Of a stretch of DNA of 35,355 bases, positions 9,247 through 17,933 are shown piece after piece. The position numbers and the translations under genes were made by a program. Every line of letters begins with the position of its first letter. Position 1 is the first letter of the stretch. The DNA lies in assembly GCA_945833885.1 (NCBI GenBank), contig CAMAFY010000029.1, positions 1 through 35,355 of the forward strand, in the 5' to 3' direction. Under the pieces are notes generated by a model. That model was not told where the DNA came from. It ran no database searches and worked only from the letters and a program-made list of their open reading frames with translations. The DNA is from an uncultured Bacteroidales bacterium. Its GTDB lineage: Bacteria; Bacteroidota; Bacteroidia; Bacteroidales; Bacteroidaceae.

Positions 9247-9635
9247 ATTTTCTGTGTTTCCGGTTGAAAACATCGCTTCTTTCCCCATGCTTTCACGGCA
9301 AATCCCTGTACGTTTTCCCTTTTTTAGCGAGGCCGTTTCCTGTTCTTTCCGCATGAAAGCACGGACCTTTCACAGCGGAGTGCCCGGCGATGCTTTTGCA
9401 GGTTCCGGTGTTGCCGGTGGAAAACACGGCAGAACATCCACCCGACGGCAGGAATCTTCGTCGGAAGGTGCGGAAAGCCCTGTCAAAAACATTTAAGGTC
9501 GGTGGGTGCGCCCCACGGCTTTTCCACCCTCGTCATCCGCCGGATGCGTGCCTCGCTTCCCGATTTCTCCAGCCCTTCGGCGGACCTTGTTTCCTCCTTC
9601 CTTTGCCGCGACACATCCGCAGTTCCGTCCGGGAC

Positions 9636-9680
9636 GAAAAAATCCCGCAACGCGCCACGGAAAACCTTGGACGTTGCGGG
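9636..9680 (-). terminator. Intrinsic terminator of the GH36 transcription unit
   Basis: On the minus strand CCCGCAACG pairs perfectly with CGTTGCGGG across a 19-nt loop and is followed directly by ATTTTTTCG. It lies about 80 nt after the GH36 stop codon. It is the only good U-tailed terminator found within the mannan locus. Confidence 0.85.
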
Positions 9681-9758
9681 AGGTATTTTCATAGATTTGA
9701 TGTGGAGAGGACGGTTGTCCTCACGGTGTATCGTAGAGTTTCGGTTGCTCTTTTGCGG

Positions 9759-11996
9759 TTATTTGACCTGCAAACGCAGCACACGGCTTGCCCAATCGTT
9801 CCGACGATGATAGTCGACATCGTGGTCGCCGGGGATGTAAAGTCCGTGGTTCATCAGGAAAGCCCCGCTGAAAGTCTGGCCCTCGAAGGGTAGGGGAGAG
9901 TTGTCGATGCGGTTCAATTCCGTCACGGAATACAAGGCATTGGGGTCGAGACCAGCCATCTTTACGATGGGAAGATGCTCGTTTTTCATCGTTTCGAGTT
10001 TGTACCAGAAAAAGACAGCGTCGTCCTTTTCGGGTGAAACGTACATGATTGCCGCCAGATTGTCGGCATCGTAGGGCGAATTGAGGCGGAAAAGATCGCC
10101 GTGCTGCACCACTTTGCGCACGAGTTTGTAGTCGTTGATGGCGCGTCGGCAAAGGTCTTTCTCCTCATCCGTCATATTTTTTGGCTGAATCTCCATACCC
10201 AGGCGTCCGCTCATCGCCACATCGCAGCGGAACTTCAGCGAAGTGGTGCGGAAGATGGCGTGGTTCGGCACGGCGGAGATGTGGGATGCCATGGCGACTG
10301 CGGGATAGAAGTAGGAAGTTCCCCACTGCATGTAGATGCGTTGCAGGGCATCGGTGTTGTCGCTTACCCAGAATTCATCGAAATAGGGCAGCAGTCCGTA
10401 GTTCACACGTGAGCCTCCGGAGGCGCAATCCTGGATGATGACGTCGGGATATTTCGCACGGATGCGTTGGCAAACGTCGATGAGTCCGCGGTGATAGGCA
10501 ATGTTCAGGTGGCTTTGGTCCTCGGCGCTGAGGTACTGCGAGCCGTGGTTCATCATCGGAGCGTTGGCGTCCCACTTGATATATGCAATGTCGGGCCACT
10601 GCGAGAGCAGACGGTCGACGATGCTGAAGACGTAGTCCTGGACGGAGGGATTGGAAAGGTCGAGCACAAGTTGCGTACCTCCGCGTCCGGTTACGGGCTC
10701 CCGGCGCGGTGCCTTTACAATCCATTCGGGGTGTTTCTCGTAGAGTTCGGACACGGTATTCGTCATTTCGGGCTCAATCCAGATGCCGAATTTCACCCCG
10801 GCTTCCCGTGCATCGCGCAAGAGACCGTCGATGCCTTCGGGCAGTTTCTTGGTGTCGACCTCCCAGTCTCCCAACGCGCAGTTGTCGGAAAGACGGGGGT
10901 ATTTTGTGCCGAACCAGCCATCGTCCATGACAAAGAGTTCGCCTCCCATCGACTTGATGTCGCGCATCATCTGCGCCATTCCCTCCTGATTGATGTCGAA
11001 GTACACACCTTCCCAGGAATTGAGCAGAATCATTCGCTCCTGATTGCCGTGACGCAGTTGGTAATTGCGGGCCCACCAGTGGAAATTCTGGCTTGCTCCG
11101 TTCGTTCCTTGCGTGGAATAGGTGACGGCGGAGCGTGGTGTGGTGAAGGTTTCTCCGCGTTTCAGGTGATATTCCGCGTTGTCGGTCGACGGTCCTGCCA
11201 GATAATAGTGGTAGTCGGTGTTGTCGGTGTCGACGATGATGCGGTAGTTTCCGCTGTAAAGCAGGGCGGTGGCGATGACGTGTCCCTCGTTCTCCCGGGC
11301 AGGACCATCGAGAGAAAACAGGAGTTCGTTGCGGCGTATTCCGGCGTTTCGTGTGCCATCCTTGTCCTGAATGAGCAACGTTCCGGGTTCCAAAGTGTGT
11401 TCGGAAAGTTGGGCTTCTGCCGCCCATGATCCGGAGAAGTGCGTACAATAGACATTGTTACGGTGGATGGGGAGGACGGGATTTGCGAATTGCGTGAGGG
11501 TGACGGTGCGCTTTTCGTCGTGACGGATGACGGTCCAATACTCCATCATGTCCACATCGGCATAGGCGAGATAGTGGAGTTCCACGTTGACAGGATAGAG
11601 AGGATCGGAGAGCGATACCGTGAGTTCACGTCCGTTTCGCGGCATTCCGTTGGGTGCGGTGTCGCTGATGTCGCGGCATTCCCAACGGTCGATGAGCATC
11701 TGAGTCGAGAGGTTTCCGTCGGCATGTCGCATGGAAAGGCAGGGCTCGTCCTGCATGTGAGTGGCGCCATAGGCGGGATAAAGCGAGAGATGGCTCCAAT
11801 TACTGTCGTGGGGAACACGGAGGTTCGCCACATCGGTAGCGGTGAGCGAGGGGCCGTAGTATACGAACATGGGTTCGGAACCTTGGGAAAGTTCTACGAC
11901 GAAACTGGTGGAAGGGGTGCGGAGTTCCACCTTTTCGGCAGCGGCGGAAAGGGGAAACATTAGTCCGAAAGGCAGTAGGCGGAGAAGGTATTTCAT
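9759..11996 (-). CDS. GH36 alpha-galactosidase, exported
   Basis: 745 aa from the ATG at 11994-11996. The frame is open to 12170, but only the later start gives a signal peptide (MKYLLRLLPFGLMFPLSAAA, cleavage near residue 20). Exported to the periplasm or beyond. GH36 layout: N-terminal beta-supersandwich (about 25-310), TIM barrel (about 315-640) and C-terminal beta domain. Key motifs are FVMDDGWFG (about 355-363), GIWIEPEM (404-411), YIKWDAN with Asp476 as nucleophile, CASGGSR (524-530) and WVSDNTDA with Asp546 as acid/base. It removes alpha-1,6-galactose from galactomannan oligosaccharides, exposing the mannan chain for the mannanases. It is the last gene before the terminator at 9636-9680 and lies 183 bp after the epimerase gene. 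Confidence 0.93.
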   Translation of the reverse strand: MKYLLRLLPFGLMFPLSAAAEKVELRTPSTSFVVELSQGSEPMFVYYGPSLTATDVANLRVPHDSNWSHLSLYPAYGATHMQDEPCLSMRHADGNLSTQMLIDRWECRDISDTAPNGMPRNGRELTVSLSDPLYPVNVELHYLAYADVDMMEYWTVIRHDEKRTVTLTQFANPVLPIHRNNVYCTHFSGSWAAEAQLSEHTLEPGTLLIQDKDGTRNAGIRRNELLFSLDGPARENEGHVIATALLYSGNYRIIVDTDNTDYHYYLAGPSTDNAEYHLKRGETFTTPRSAVTYSTQGTNGASQNFHWWARNYQLRHGNQERMILLNSWEGVYFDINQEGMAQMMRDIKSMGGELFVMDDGWFGTKYPRLSDNCALGDWEVDTKKLPEGIDGLLRDAREAGVKFGIWIEPEMTNTVSELYEKHPEWIVKAPRREPVTGRGGTQLVLDLSNPSVQDYVFSIVDRLLSQWPDIAYIKWDANAPMMNHGSQYLSAEDQSHLNIAYHRGLIDVCQRIRAKYPDVIIQDCASGGSRVNYGLLPYFDEFWVSDNTDALQRIYMQWGTSYFYPAVAMASHISAVPNHAIFRTTSLKFRCDVAMSGRLGMEIQPKNMTDEEKDLCRRAINDYKLVRKVVQHGDLFRLNSPYDADNLAAIMYVSPEKDDAVFFWYKLETMKNEHLPIVKMAGLDPNALYSVTELNRIDNSPLPFEGQTFSGAFLMNHGLYIPGDHDVDYHRRNDWASRVLRLQVK

Positions 11997-12145
11997 GGTG
12001 TTATGCTTGTAGAAGACGGTATGGAATACGATGAAGATGGGATGAGGGTAAGGGTACGATGGGAAGAACCCACCGGAAAGAGGGGAGGATAGGGGGCCAG
12101 AACGGGGAAAGGGCGTAGGGAAAAGGCCTGACATCGGGGAGCAGA

Positions 12146-12178
12146 CCTTGCGGCATCTGGCACTGGACAACCGCAGGG
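12146..12178 (-). other. Hairpin just after the epimerase stop codon
   Basis: CCTTGCGG (12146-12153) can pair with CCGCAGGG (12171-12178), 8 bp with one G-U pair in RNA. It begins two bases past the stop codon on the minus strand. No U-tract follows, so it is not a standard terminator. It may protect the 3' end of the upstream message (inference). Confidence 0.4.
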
Positions 12179-12179
12179 C

Positions 12180-13412
12180 TTATCGGAAACGTTCGATGAT
12201 TTCAAGACACATACGGCTGTTGTGGTAGGGACATTTCCAAAATCCCGCATGGTCATCGCGGCGGTTTACCTGACCTTTTTCATCACAACTCCAGAACCAT
12301 TCGCCCAATTCGTGGTCAATAAGCCGTTCTTTGATGTACTGCCAGCAGCGAATGCCGTGGGTAAGTCCGAAGGATTCCTGGAAATGCTGCCAAATGTTGA
12401 GGAAACCAACTACGGCCTCTGCCTGCACCCACCAGTGTCTGTCGGTGTCGATGTGCCCTGTGTCGAGGTTCGCCTCGTGGGTCATCGACCCGTCGGGATT
12501 GATGCCTTTTATGGAAGCCTCCGCCACCCGCAGCACAATGGGCTCCACTTTCCGCAACACATCAGGGTCGTCAAGGATGAGGGCTGCCTCATGAAGGAGC
12601 CACGAACATTCGATGTCGTGACCGTAACTTTCCAAATGTCCGGCGCCGCGCCTCCAATCCATCTCGAAGAAAAGGTCGAGATGCCACGTCTCGGCGTTGA
12701 GGATTCGGTGGCAGAAGACGTCGATAAGATGTCGTAACGCCGGCTCTACACGGCAGGTGCTCCGCCCGGTTTCTTTCAGACAGCGGAAGAAGTTGGCGTA
12801 GGGCTCGATAATGTGGAGGTGGGTGTTTTGGGATTTCGGGAAATTGGCGTCGACCTCCGAGAGGCGGACATCGGCCAAAGGTTGCCAGTCGCGCGAAAGT
12901 GCCTCGATGTATCCGCCGTGTTCCGTGTCGCGGGCATGGCATTCGATGACGTCGAAAAGGGAGAAACACTCTTGAAGTACGGCTTCCGTCTCGTCGGCTG
13001 CGGAACTTCCGAGGCGGGAATGCAGAGCCCGCGCGTATTCACTCAGGCCATAGAGCATGAAACCTATGGCATAAAACTGCTTTTTCGTGTCGGTGGGGCG
13101 TCCCAAACAATCGACCTCCCAGTAGGTGCCTCCAAAGGTGCGGTCGAAAAAGTGTTGAAGAATGTACTCCTTCGCGCGGCGTGCGGCCTGGAGATATTCC
13201 GCACGGCCGAGGACACGGTACGCGGCGGAGAAACTCCAAAGTATGCGCGCATTGAGGATGGCTCCCTTGGATGCGGTGGGGATGAGTTGGCCTTCACCGG
13301 TCATACGTCCGTAGAATCCGCCGTTTTCGTGGTCTACCATGTGGTGAAGCCAAAAGGGAAGGATGTTTTGCTCAAGGGTTTCGAGCATTTCCTGGCGTTC
13401 TTTGTCAAGCAT
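12180..13412 (-). CDS. Cellobiose/mannobiose 2-epimerase (AGE family)
   Basis: 410 aa with no signal peptide, so cytosolic. It matches the N-acylglucosamine 2-epimerase superfamily (alpha/alpha barrel) of the cellobiose 2-epimerase type: GGFYGRM near 31-37, NTHLHIIEPYANF (196-208), SYGHDIECSWLL with His265, WWVQAEAVVGF (327-337) and KCPYHNSRM with His397. The two histidines have about the same spacing as the catalytic pair of characterised cellobiose epimerases. It interconverts the reducing-end glucose and mannose of beta-1,4 disaccharides. Here mannobiose would become mannosyl-beta-1,4-glucose, the substrate of the GH130 enzyme encoded just upstream. The same epimerase plus GH130 pairing is known from the Bacteroides fragilis mannan pathway. 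The 282-bp leader before its ATG can form alternative hairpins. Confidence 0.93.
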   Translation of the reverse strand: MLDKERQEMLETLEQNILPFWLHHMVDHENGGFYGRMTGEGQLIPTASKGAILNARILWSFSAAYRVLGRAEYLQAARRAKEYILQHFFDRTFGGTYWEVDCLGRPTDTKKQFYAIGFMLYGLSEYARALHSRLGSSAADETEAVLQECFSLFDVIECHARDTEHGGYIEALSRDWQPLADVRLSEVDANFPKSQNTHLHIIEPYANFFRCLKETGRSTCRVEPALRHLIDVFCHRILNAETWHLDLFFEMDWRRGAGHLESYGHDIECSWLLHEAALILDDPDVLRKVEPIVLRVAEASIKGINPDGSMTHEANLDTGHIDTDRHWWVQAEAVVGFLNIWQHFQESFGLTHGIRCWQYIKERLIDHELGEWFWSCDEKGQVNRRDDHAGFWKCPYHNSRMCLEIIERFR

Positions 13413-13434
13413 TTCTTTGTTTTTGATGGTGGAG

Positions 13435-13500
13435 ACAACAATGCTCCAGCATGTTGTGACGGGTTTTACGAATTGCCATCATGGAGCATTTTGGGTCGTC
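13435..13500 (-). promoter_or_regulatory. Leader with two competing hairpins before the epimerase gene
   Basis: In minus-strand RNA a 9-bp hairpin with one bulge and a 4-base loop forms at 13435-13457 (ACAACATGC against GCATTGTTGT). The segment TGGAGCATT inside it can instead pair perfectly, over 9 bp, with AATGCTCCA located 43 nt upstream (minus-strand reading of 13492-13500). The two folds exclude each other and end 23 nt before the ATG. There is no U-tract. Control of translation or processing is an inference only. Confidence 0.4.
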
Positions 13501-13694
13501 ATGTGGCTTGTGTCCGTGAAAACAGGCCTGTAAAAACCGCCTTGTATCGGGGAAAGCAAAGGTCTGGTGGCGAGTCTTGCGGGGAAAAGTGCAGAGGCTC
13601 CCGTCCGGACCTTTGGAATGTGGCAGGGAAAATTATCGGGAGTAAAGACGGGAACGATGGGCCGGGATGATGAAAACTGCCGGGGCTGGGGGCA

Positions 13695-14867
13695 TCATTT
13701 TCCCAGACGGCGGTTCTTTTCTACCATACGCTTGATGGTCTCTACCGATGCTGCGGTGGTGAAACCGTCGGCAGGCGTGTGCAGACAATAGTCAACCAGG
13801 CGCTCAATGCTTGATGTTGCCACGTGCATCCGCGTATCGGAGGATGCGTAATAGATGAACACCCGGCCGTCTTCATCGGCAATCCAACCGTTGGCGAACG
13901 CCACATTCATGACGTCACCGACGTACTCTTCACCCTCGGGTACGAGGAAATAGCCGCCAGGTTGCGCGATGACGCGGGTGGGATCGTCCAATGCCGTCAT
14001 GTAGAGGTACAGCACATAGCGCAGTCCGGAGGCGCATCCGCGCACACCATGTGCCAGATGAAGCCATCCCTGAGGCGTCTTTATGGGGTGAGGACCTTCG
14101 CCGTTCTTCACTTCCATGATGGTATGATAGTGGCGGGCATTGATGATGCTTTCCTCGCGAACCTCGGCATGTGTGATGTCGTCGACCAAAGCCCATCCGA
14201 TGCCACCTCCGGAACCCGCATCGATGAATCCGTCCTGCGGACGGGTGTAGAGTGCGTACTTTCCGTCGACAAATTCGGGATGAAGAACCACATTGCGCTG
14301 CTGCGAGGCAGACTTAAGGTCGGGAAGCCGCTCCCAATTCTTGAGGTCTTTGGTGCGGGCGATGGCGGCTGTGGCTGTGGCGGCAGAGAGGTCGTTGGGG
14401 CAATTATCGTCATGTCGTTCGGCACAGAACAGACCATATATCCATCCGTCCTCGTGTGCCGTAAGGCGCATGTCGTAGATGTTGGTGGCAGGTACAACAT
14501 CTTCGGGCATGGTTATCGGCTCTTCCCAGAAGCGGAAGTTGTCAATTCCGTTAGGACTTTCGGCAACGGCGAAGAAACTCTTGCGGTCGGCGCCCTCAAC
14601 ACGCACTACCAGCAGGTATTTTCCTTGCCATTTCATGGCTCCGGAGTTGAGGGTCGCGTTCATCATGAGGCGTTGCATGAGGAAGGGATTTGACGTTTCA
14701 TCGAAATCATAGCGCCATTCCAGCGGAGTGTGCTCGGCTGTGAGTATGGGATGTTCGTACTTTTCGTAAATTCCATTGCCCCAGGGCTTAGGAGTGTTGG
14801 TACGTGAGAGCAGTTCTTCGTGATGTGCGCGGAGAAGTGCCGCTTTTTTCTCAAATTCTGCAGACAT
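13695..14867 (-). CDS. GH130 subfamily 1 4-O-beta-D-mannosyl-D-glucose phosphorylase
   Basis: 390 aa with no signal peptide, so cytosolic. It converts mannosyl-beta-1,4-glucose plus phosphate to alpha-mannose 1-phosphate and glucose (EC 2.4.1.281). Five-bladed propeller motifs are MQRLMMNATLNSGA (about 64-77), LLVVRVEGADRKSFFAVAES (85-104) and NIYDMRLT with Asp132, which matches the general acid position of the B. fragilis enzyme. HPEFVDGKYALYTRPQDG, IGWALVDD and HTIMEVKNGEGPHP follow. The length equals that of characterised GH130_1 enzymes. It sits between the GH26 mannanase and epimerase genes, consistent with the mannobiose to mannosylglucose route. Confidence 0.94.
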   Translation of the reverse strand: MSAEFEKKAALLRAHHEELLSRTNTPKPWGNGIYEKYEHPILTAEHTPLEWRYDFDETSNPFLMQRLMMNATLNSGAMKWQGKYLLVVRVEGADRKSFFAVAESPNGIDNFRFWEEPITMPEDVVPATNIYDMRLTAHEDGWIYGLFCAERHDDNCPNDLSAATATAAIARTKDLKNWERLPDLKSASQQRNVVLHPEFVDGKYALYTRPQDGFIDAGSGGGIGWALVDDITHAEVREESIINARHYHTIMEVKNGEGPHPIKTPQGWLHLAHGVRGCASGLRYVLYLYMTALDDPTRVIAQPGGYFLVPEGEEYVGDVMNVAFANGWIADEDGRVFIYYASSDTRMHVATSSIERLVDYCLHTPADGFTTAASVETIKRMVEKNRRLGK

Positions 14868-14928
14868 TTGATGTTACCTTTATTGTAAAATGGGGTCCAT
14901 AAACAGTTAGACCGGTTGGAGATTCACT

Positions 14929-14949
14929 GCTGATTTGCGGTAAATCAGC
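14929..14949 (-). other. Short hairpin in the spacer before the GH130 gene
   Basis: GCTGATTT (14929-14936) and AAATCAGC (14942-14949) form a perfect 8-bp stem with a 5-base loop. CACTG/CAGTG just outside could lengthen it loosely. It lies about 60 nt before the GH130 ATG and about 90 nt past the GH26 stop. It has no U-tract. Confidence 0.4.
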
Positions 14950-15039
14950 GGAAAACCAGTGGCAGGGACTTGCCGGTTTTATAGGATTCCACTTGAAAAT
15001 GTATGGAAAAATAGAGTCTTCGTTGAGTGTTTTCCCGCC

Positions 15040-16209
15040 TTATTTCCGCTTCAGGTACAGCGCATTGACGTCGTGTACGAAGAGCGTGCGGGGAAGATTG
15101 TAGAAACTGATGAAGTCATCGACGGAGGAATGACCGGGATAGGGCGCGTAGAAGTGTCCCGGTTTGTCGTGGGCGTTGCGCCAAGTGAGGACGTATGCCA
15201 CGGGAAGGTCGGCGATAGCGGGCGCAAGTCCCTCGGTCCACCACTTTTCATACGGAAGTCCTTCAAGTCCGGTCTCGGTAAACGCCGCCACTTTGCCGTG
15301 TTCCTGGGCAAGATTGCAGACGTATGTGAGTTGCCGGCGCACGTTTTCGGCGTATTGTGCGATGCTTTCGGGGTTGTTCCCGCCAAAGCAGTAGCAGTCG
15401 AGTCCGAAGATGTCGACGAGTTCGTCGCCGGGATAGCGCTCCATATACGCCTCGGGGGAGTCGGTACGGTCGGGGGAGTAGGCGAAAAGCGCGTTGGTGA
15501 CACCGCATTTACGGAAGCGTTCGGCGGTGATTTTCCAAAGTTCGATGTACTGTTGTGGCGTACAGAAGTCCTTTCCCCACCAGAACCATGAGCCGGTATG
15601 TTCGTGCCAGGGACGGAAAATGACGGGGACCTGCACGCCATAGGGCGTCTGAAGTGACCGGATGAACGCGGCGGCGCTGTCGACATAGGCGATGAAACGG
15701 TCGCGGACATCGCCATCCTTCAGCACTTCCGCCACGGTTCGCGCCTCTTTCTCGCGCAGACTGTCGCAAATCCACGATGATCCGCCGCTGAGAGGATTGT
15801 CGATGTGCCATGAAAGCGTGATGGCTCCTCCGCGTTCGTACTGTGCGAAGATGAGCCGGCGCATGTGGTTGAAGGGCACACCATCAAGGTTACAGGTGTC
15901 GCCGAGTTCGATGTGTCCGAGGTCGAAGCCGATGATTGCGGGGAAATCATTGCAGACGCTCCGCACATCGCTGCGGCATGAGTCGCCGACCCATCCGATT
16001 CCGTAGGCGGTATCGTCCTGATGTCCGTACATGTATCCGGCACTGTCGGCCTGCAGCCGCAGGTTTTCGAGCAGGTTTTCCGTGCGTTGCGTGCGTCCGC
16101 TTTCGGCAAGAGGGTCGGAAGCCTTCTTAGGTCCGCAAGACGTGAGCAGGCCTGTGGAGAGGACAATGCCGGCAATGCCGCTGAAAAGTAGGGTTTTGGG
16201 GAGTTTCAT
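15040..16209 (-). CDS. GH26 beta-mannanase lipoprotein (probably periplasmic)
   Basis: 389 aa. Lipobox LTSC with Cys25; the following GPKK has no acidic residues, so it is more likely retained facing the periplasm than shown on the surface (inference). A single GH26 domain (about 42-389): YMYGHQDDTAYG, FDLGHIE, LSWHIDNP, FRPWHEHTG with Glu203 as acid/base, WFWWG and FTETGLEG with Glu312 as nucleophile. GH26 enzymes of this size include endo-mannanases and mannobiose-releasing exo-acting enzymes. A mannobiose producer would feed the epimerase and GH130 pair best, but sequence alone does not decide. It is 65 bp from the second GH26 gene and 172 bp from the GH130 gene. Confidence 0.92.
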   Translation of the reverse strand: MKLPKTLLFSGIAGIVLSTGLLTSCGPKKASDPLAESGRTQRTENLLENLRLQADSAGYMYGHQDDTAYGIGWVGDSCRSDVRSVCNDFPAIIGFDLGHIELGDTCNLDGVPFNHMRRLIFAQYERGGAITLSWHIDNPLSGGSSWICDSLREKEARTVAEVLKDGDVRDRFIAYVDSAAAFIRSLQTPYGVQVPVIFRPWHEHTGSWFWWGKDFCTPQQYIELWKITAERFRKCGVTNALFAYSPDRTDSPEAYMERYPGDELVDIFGLDCYCFGGNNPESIAQYAENVRRQLTYVCNLAQEHGKVAAFTETGLEGLPYEKWWTEGLAPAIADLPVAYVLTWRNAHDKPGHFYAPYPGHSSVDDFISFYNLPRTLFVHDVNALYLKRK

Positions 16210-16260
16210 ATATGGCTATATGTGTGAGAGATGTCGGTGGATGTTATGGGGTGGAGTGGA

Positions 16261-16276
16261 GATGCGGGTCCGCATC
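16261..16276 (-). other. Hairpin at the end of the larger GH26 gene
   Basis: GATGCGG and CCGCATC form an inverted repeat at 16261-16276, overlapping the stop codon at 16275-16277. It has no U-tract. It is small and could be chance. Confidence 0.3.
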
Positions 16277-17762
16277 AACGTTTCAGCGAGGGCATGTCCT
16301 CGCGGTTCATCACGTAGGGGTTCTGCAGAATGCTCTTCCAAGTGTCGTCGGTATTGGCGGTCCATCCGCATGTGTTGACGTTTCCGTTGGCGTCGGCGGT
16401 GGGCCATACCATGAACCAGCACCAGTTTGCCCCGCCTTCGAACTGGGACGTCGGGTTGCAGATGTTGCCACATTCGGAGATGGTGGTCAGTTTCTTCCCG
16501 TTTGTGACGTCAATGACGTAGTCGTATGCGGTGTTCTGGCAGAGGTTGGGCTGGTCGGTGTAGATGTCCACGCCCACGATGTCGACACAATCATCGCCGG
16601 GATACCATGCCGCGGCATCCTTTTCGTAGCCTTCGATGACATCGATTGTCCAGCACCAGATGAGATTGTTCAGACCATGGTGTTTGACGAGGCGGTCGTA
16701 GAGGAGGCGGTAGAGTTGGCGGCAGGGCTCGGAACCGTGGCGTCCCCACCAGAACCATGCGCCCCCCTGCGGGTTATAGCGTGTGTAATTGCCGGCGGCT
16801 TCGTGGAGCGGACGGAAGATGACGGGGATGTTTGCCTTCTGGAGGTTCTGCAGATAGCCAGCCACCTCGTCGATGTCGCGGAGGATACATTCGTTTTGCC
16901 AGGTGCCTTCCTTCAGGGCTTCGCGGATGTCGAAGTCGGTCTCGCCCTGTCCGTTGTGGGCACCGGGAGTGTAGAATCCCATATTGTCGGTGGCGCCTTC
17001 GTCGCGGCATTTGATGTAATCCGCCTCGGAATTGGGGACATTCCAGTGCCACATGTATGAGACAAGTCCGTTGTTCTCCCATTGTTCGCTGGCTGCGGAG
17101 ATGTCGTTGTAGTTCTGTTGCCACGACCAGTTTGAAGGTGTCGGGGAGAAGGCCAGGTAAATGAAGTCGAAACCTGCGAGGGCGGGATGCTTTCCATAGC
17201 GTTTCGCCACGTCGTTTACAAAGTCGAGGGTGTTGGATGCCGAGGACTGTACGCCGGAAAGTTGGTGTTTCCCGTAGTGTTCTTTAAGGAATTTCATGAC
17301 ATTCTGCGCCTCGGGTGTGGCGTTGGCGTTGCAGAGTCCGTCGAGATTGTCGGTGTCGACCGTCGGCCGCTGCTTGATGTTCCATTTCAATTCACAGCGT
17401 TCGGCGAGTCCTCCTGCGGTGGTTTTCACGATTCCTGCGGGAATGACAAGTATGGCTTCCGCGGCGTCGGCGGGAATTTCCGCCTTTATGGCCAGACGAG
17501 GTCCGACACCGCCGTCGATTTTGGCGGATGTCACGGACTTGCCGTTGAGGGTTATCTGCGGGACTGTGGATGAAAGGATGGTGATGTTGCGGTCGAAGGT
17601 CAGCATGAAACTTTGTTCACCGGCTGAAAGTTCGGTGTCGGTGGTGGGAGACACGCTCAGAAATTGCGGATCTTCGGCCTCAACTTCGGTGATATCGGCG
17701 TTATCGCTGCCGCAGGCGGCAAAGAAAAGTAGGCTAAGGCAGAGGAAAAGAAACTGTTTCAT
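16275..17762 (-). CDS. GH26 endo-beta-mannanase surface lipoprotein with N-terminal Ig-like domain
   Basis: 495 aa from the ATG at 17760-17762. The frame continues to 18155, but that region carries 22-bp repeats and lies before the signal peptide. Lipobox FAAC with Cys17, followed by GSDNAD; the acidic residues suggest surface display. Residues about 30-128 look like a bacterial Ig-like domain (LSVSPTTDTELSAGEQSFML, then ILVIPAGIVKTTAGG). The GH26 domain spans about 142-495: GKHQLSGVQSS, GFDFIYLAF, MWHWNVP, FRPLHEAAGN with Glu321 as acid/base, WFWWGRHG and LTTISECGNI with Glu430 as nucleophile. It probably makes the first cuts in mannan at the cell surface, with the SusD-like and glycan-binding lipoproteins. 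It is separated from the upstream 801-aa protein gene by 594 bp of structured spacer. Confidence 0.92.
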   Translation of the reverse strand: MKQFLFLCLSLLFFAACGSDNADITEVEAEDPQFLSVSPTTDTELSAGEQSFMLTFDRNITILSSTVPQITLNGKSVTSAKIDGGVGPRLAIKAEIPADAAEAILVIPAGIVKTTAGGLAERCELKWNIKQRPTVDTDNLDGLCNANATPEAQNVMKFLKEHYGKHQLSGVQSSASNTLDFVNDVAKRYGKHPALAGFDFIYLAFSPTPSNWSWQQNYNDISAASEQWENNGLVSYMWHWNVPNSEADYIKCRDEGATDNMGFYTPGAHNGQGETDFDIREALKEGTWQNECILRDIDEVAGYLQNLQKANIPVIFRPLHEAAGNYTRYNPQGGAWFWWGRHGSEPCRQLYRLLYDRLVKHHGLNNLIWCWTIDVIEGYEKDAAAWYPGDDCVDIVGVDIYTDQPNLCQNTAYDYVIDVTNGKKLTTISECGNICNPTSQFEGGANWCWFMVWPTADANGNVNTCGWTANTDDTWKSILQNPYVMNREDMPSLKR

Positions 17763-17845
17763 CAAAGGGTCAGTAAATGAGAGATGGGTAAGTGCTGCGG
17801 ATGGTTCCGGCAATGCGGATTGGGGGTTGGGGACAGCGCTACGGA

Positions 17846-17933
17846 AAGTGCGGAACTTTGCGGTGAAAAGTTCCGATGTTTGCATCGGGAAGTTCCGACG
17901 TTTCCGATGGAAAGTTCCGATGTTTCTGACGCG
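17846..17933. repeat. 22-bp repeat array B (four units, first inverted)
   Basis: Four contiguous 22-bp units start at 17846, 17868, 17890 and 17912. The first is inverted (AAAGTGCGGAACTTT region). The other three carry AAGTTCCGATGTTT, AAGTTCCGACGTTT and AAGTTCCGATGTTT. The array lies 84 bp before the GH26 start codon in the 594-bp spacer 17763-18356. That spacer also holds the inverted repeat 18149-18272 and the hairpin 18284-18348; the stretch 17934-18140 shows nothing I can name. Confidence 0.88.

Larger units (their letters stand above)
8466..9758. other. Long non-coding spacer between the GH36 and SGNH esterase genes
   Basis: 1293 bp without a gene I can support; small open frames here lack protein-like composition. 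It holds, in minus-strand order, the GH36 terminator (9636-9680), an array of 22-bp repeats (9128-9246) and a promoter candidate for the esterase gene (8520-8527). The stretch 8840-8930 is AT-rich. The rest shows no feature I can name. Confidence 0.6.
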
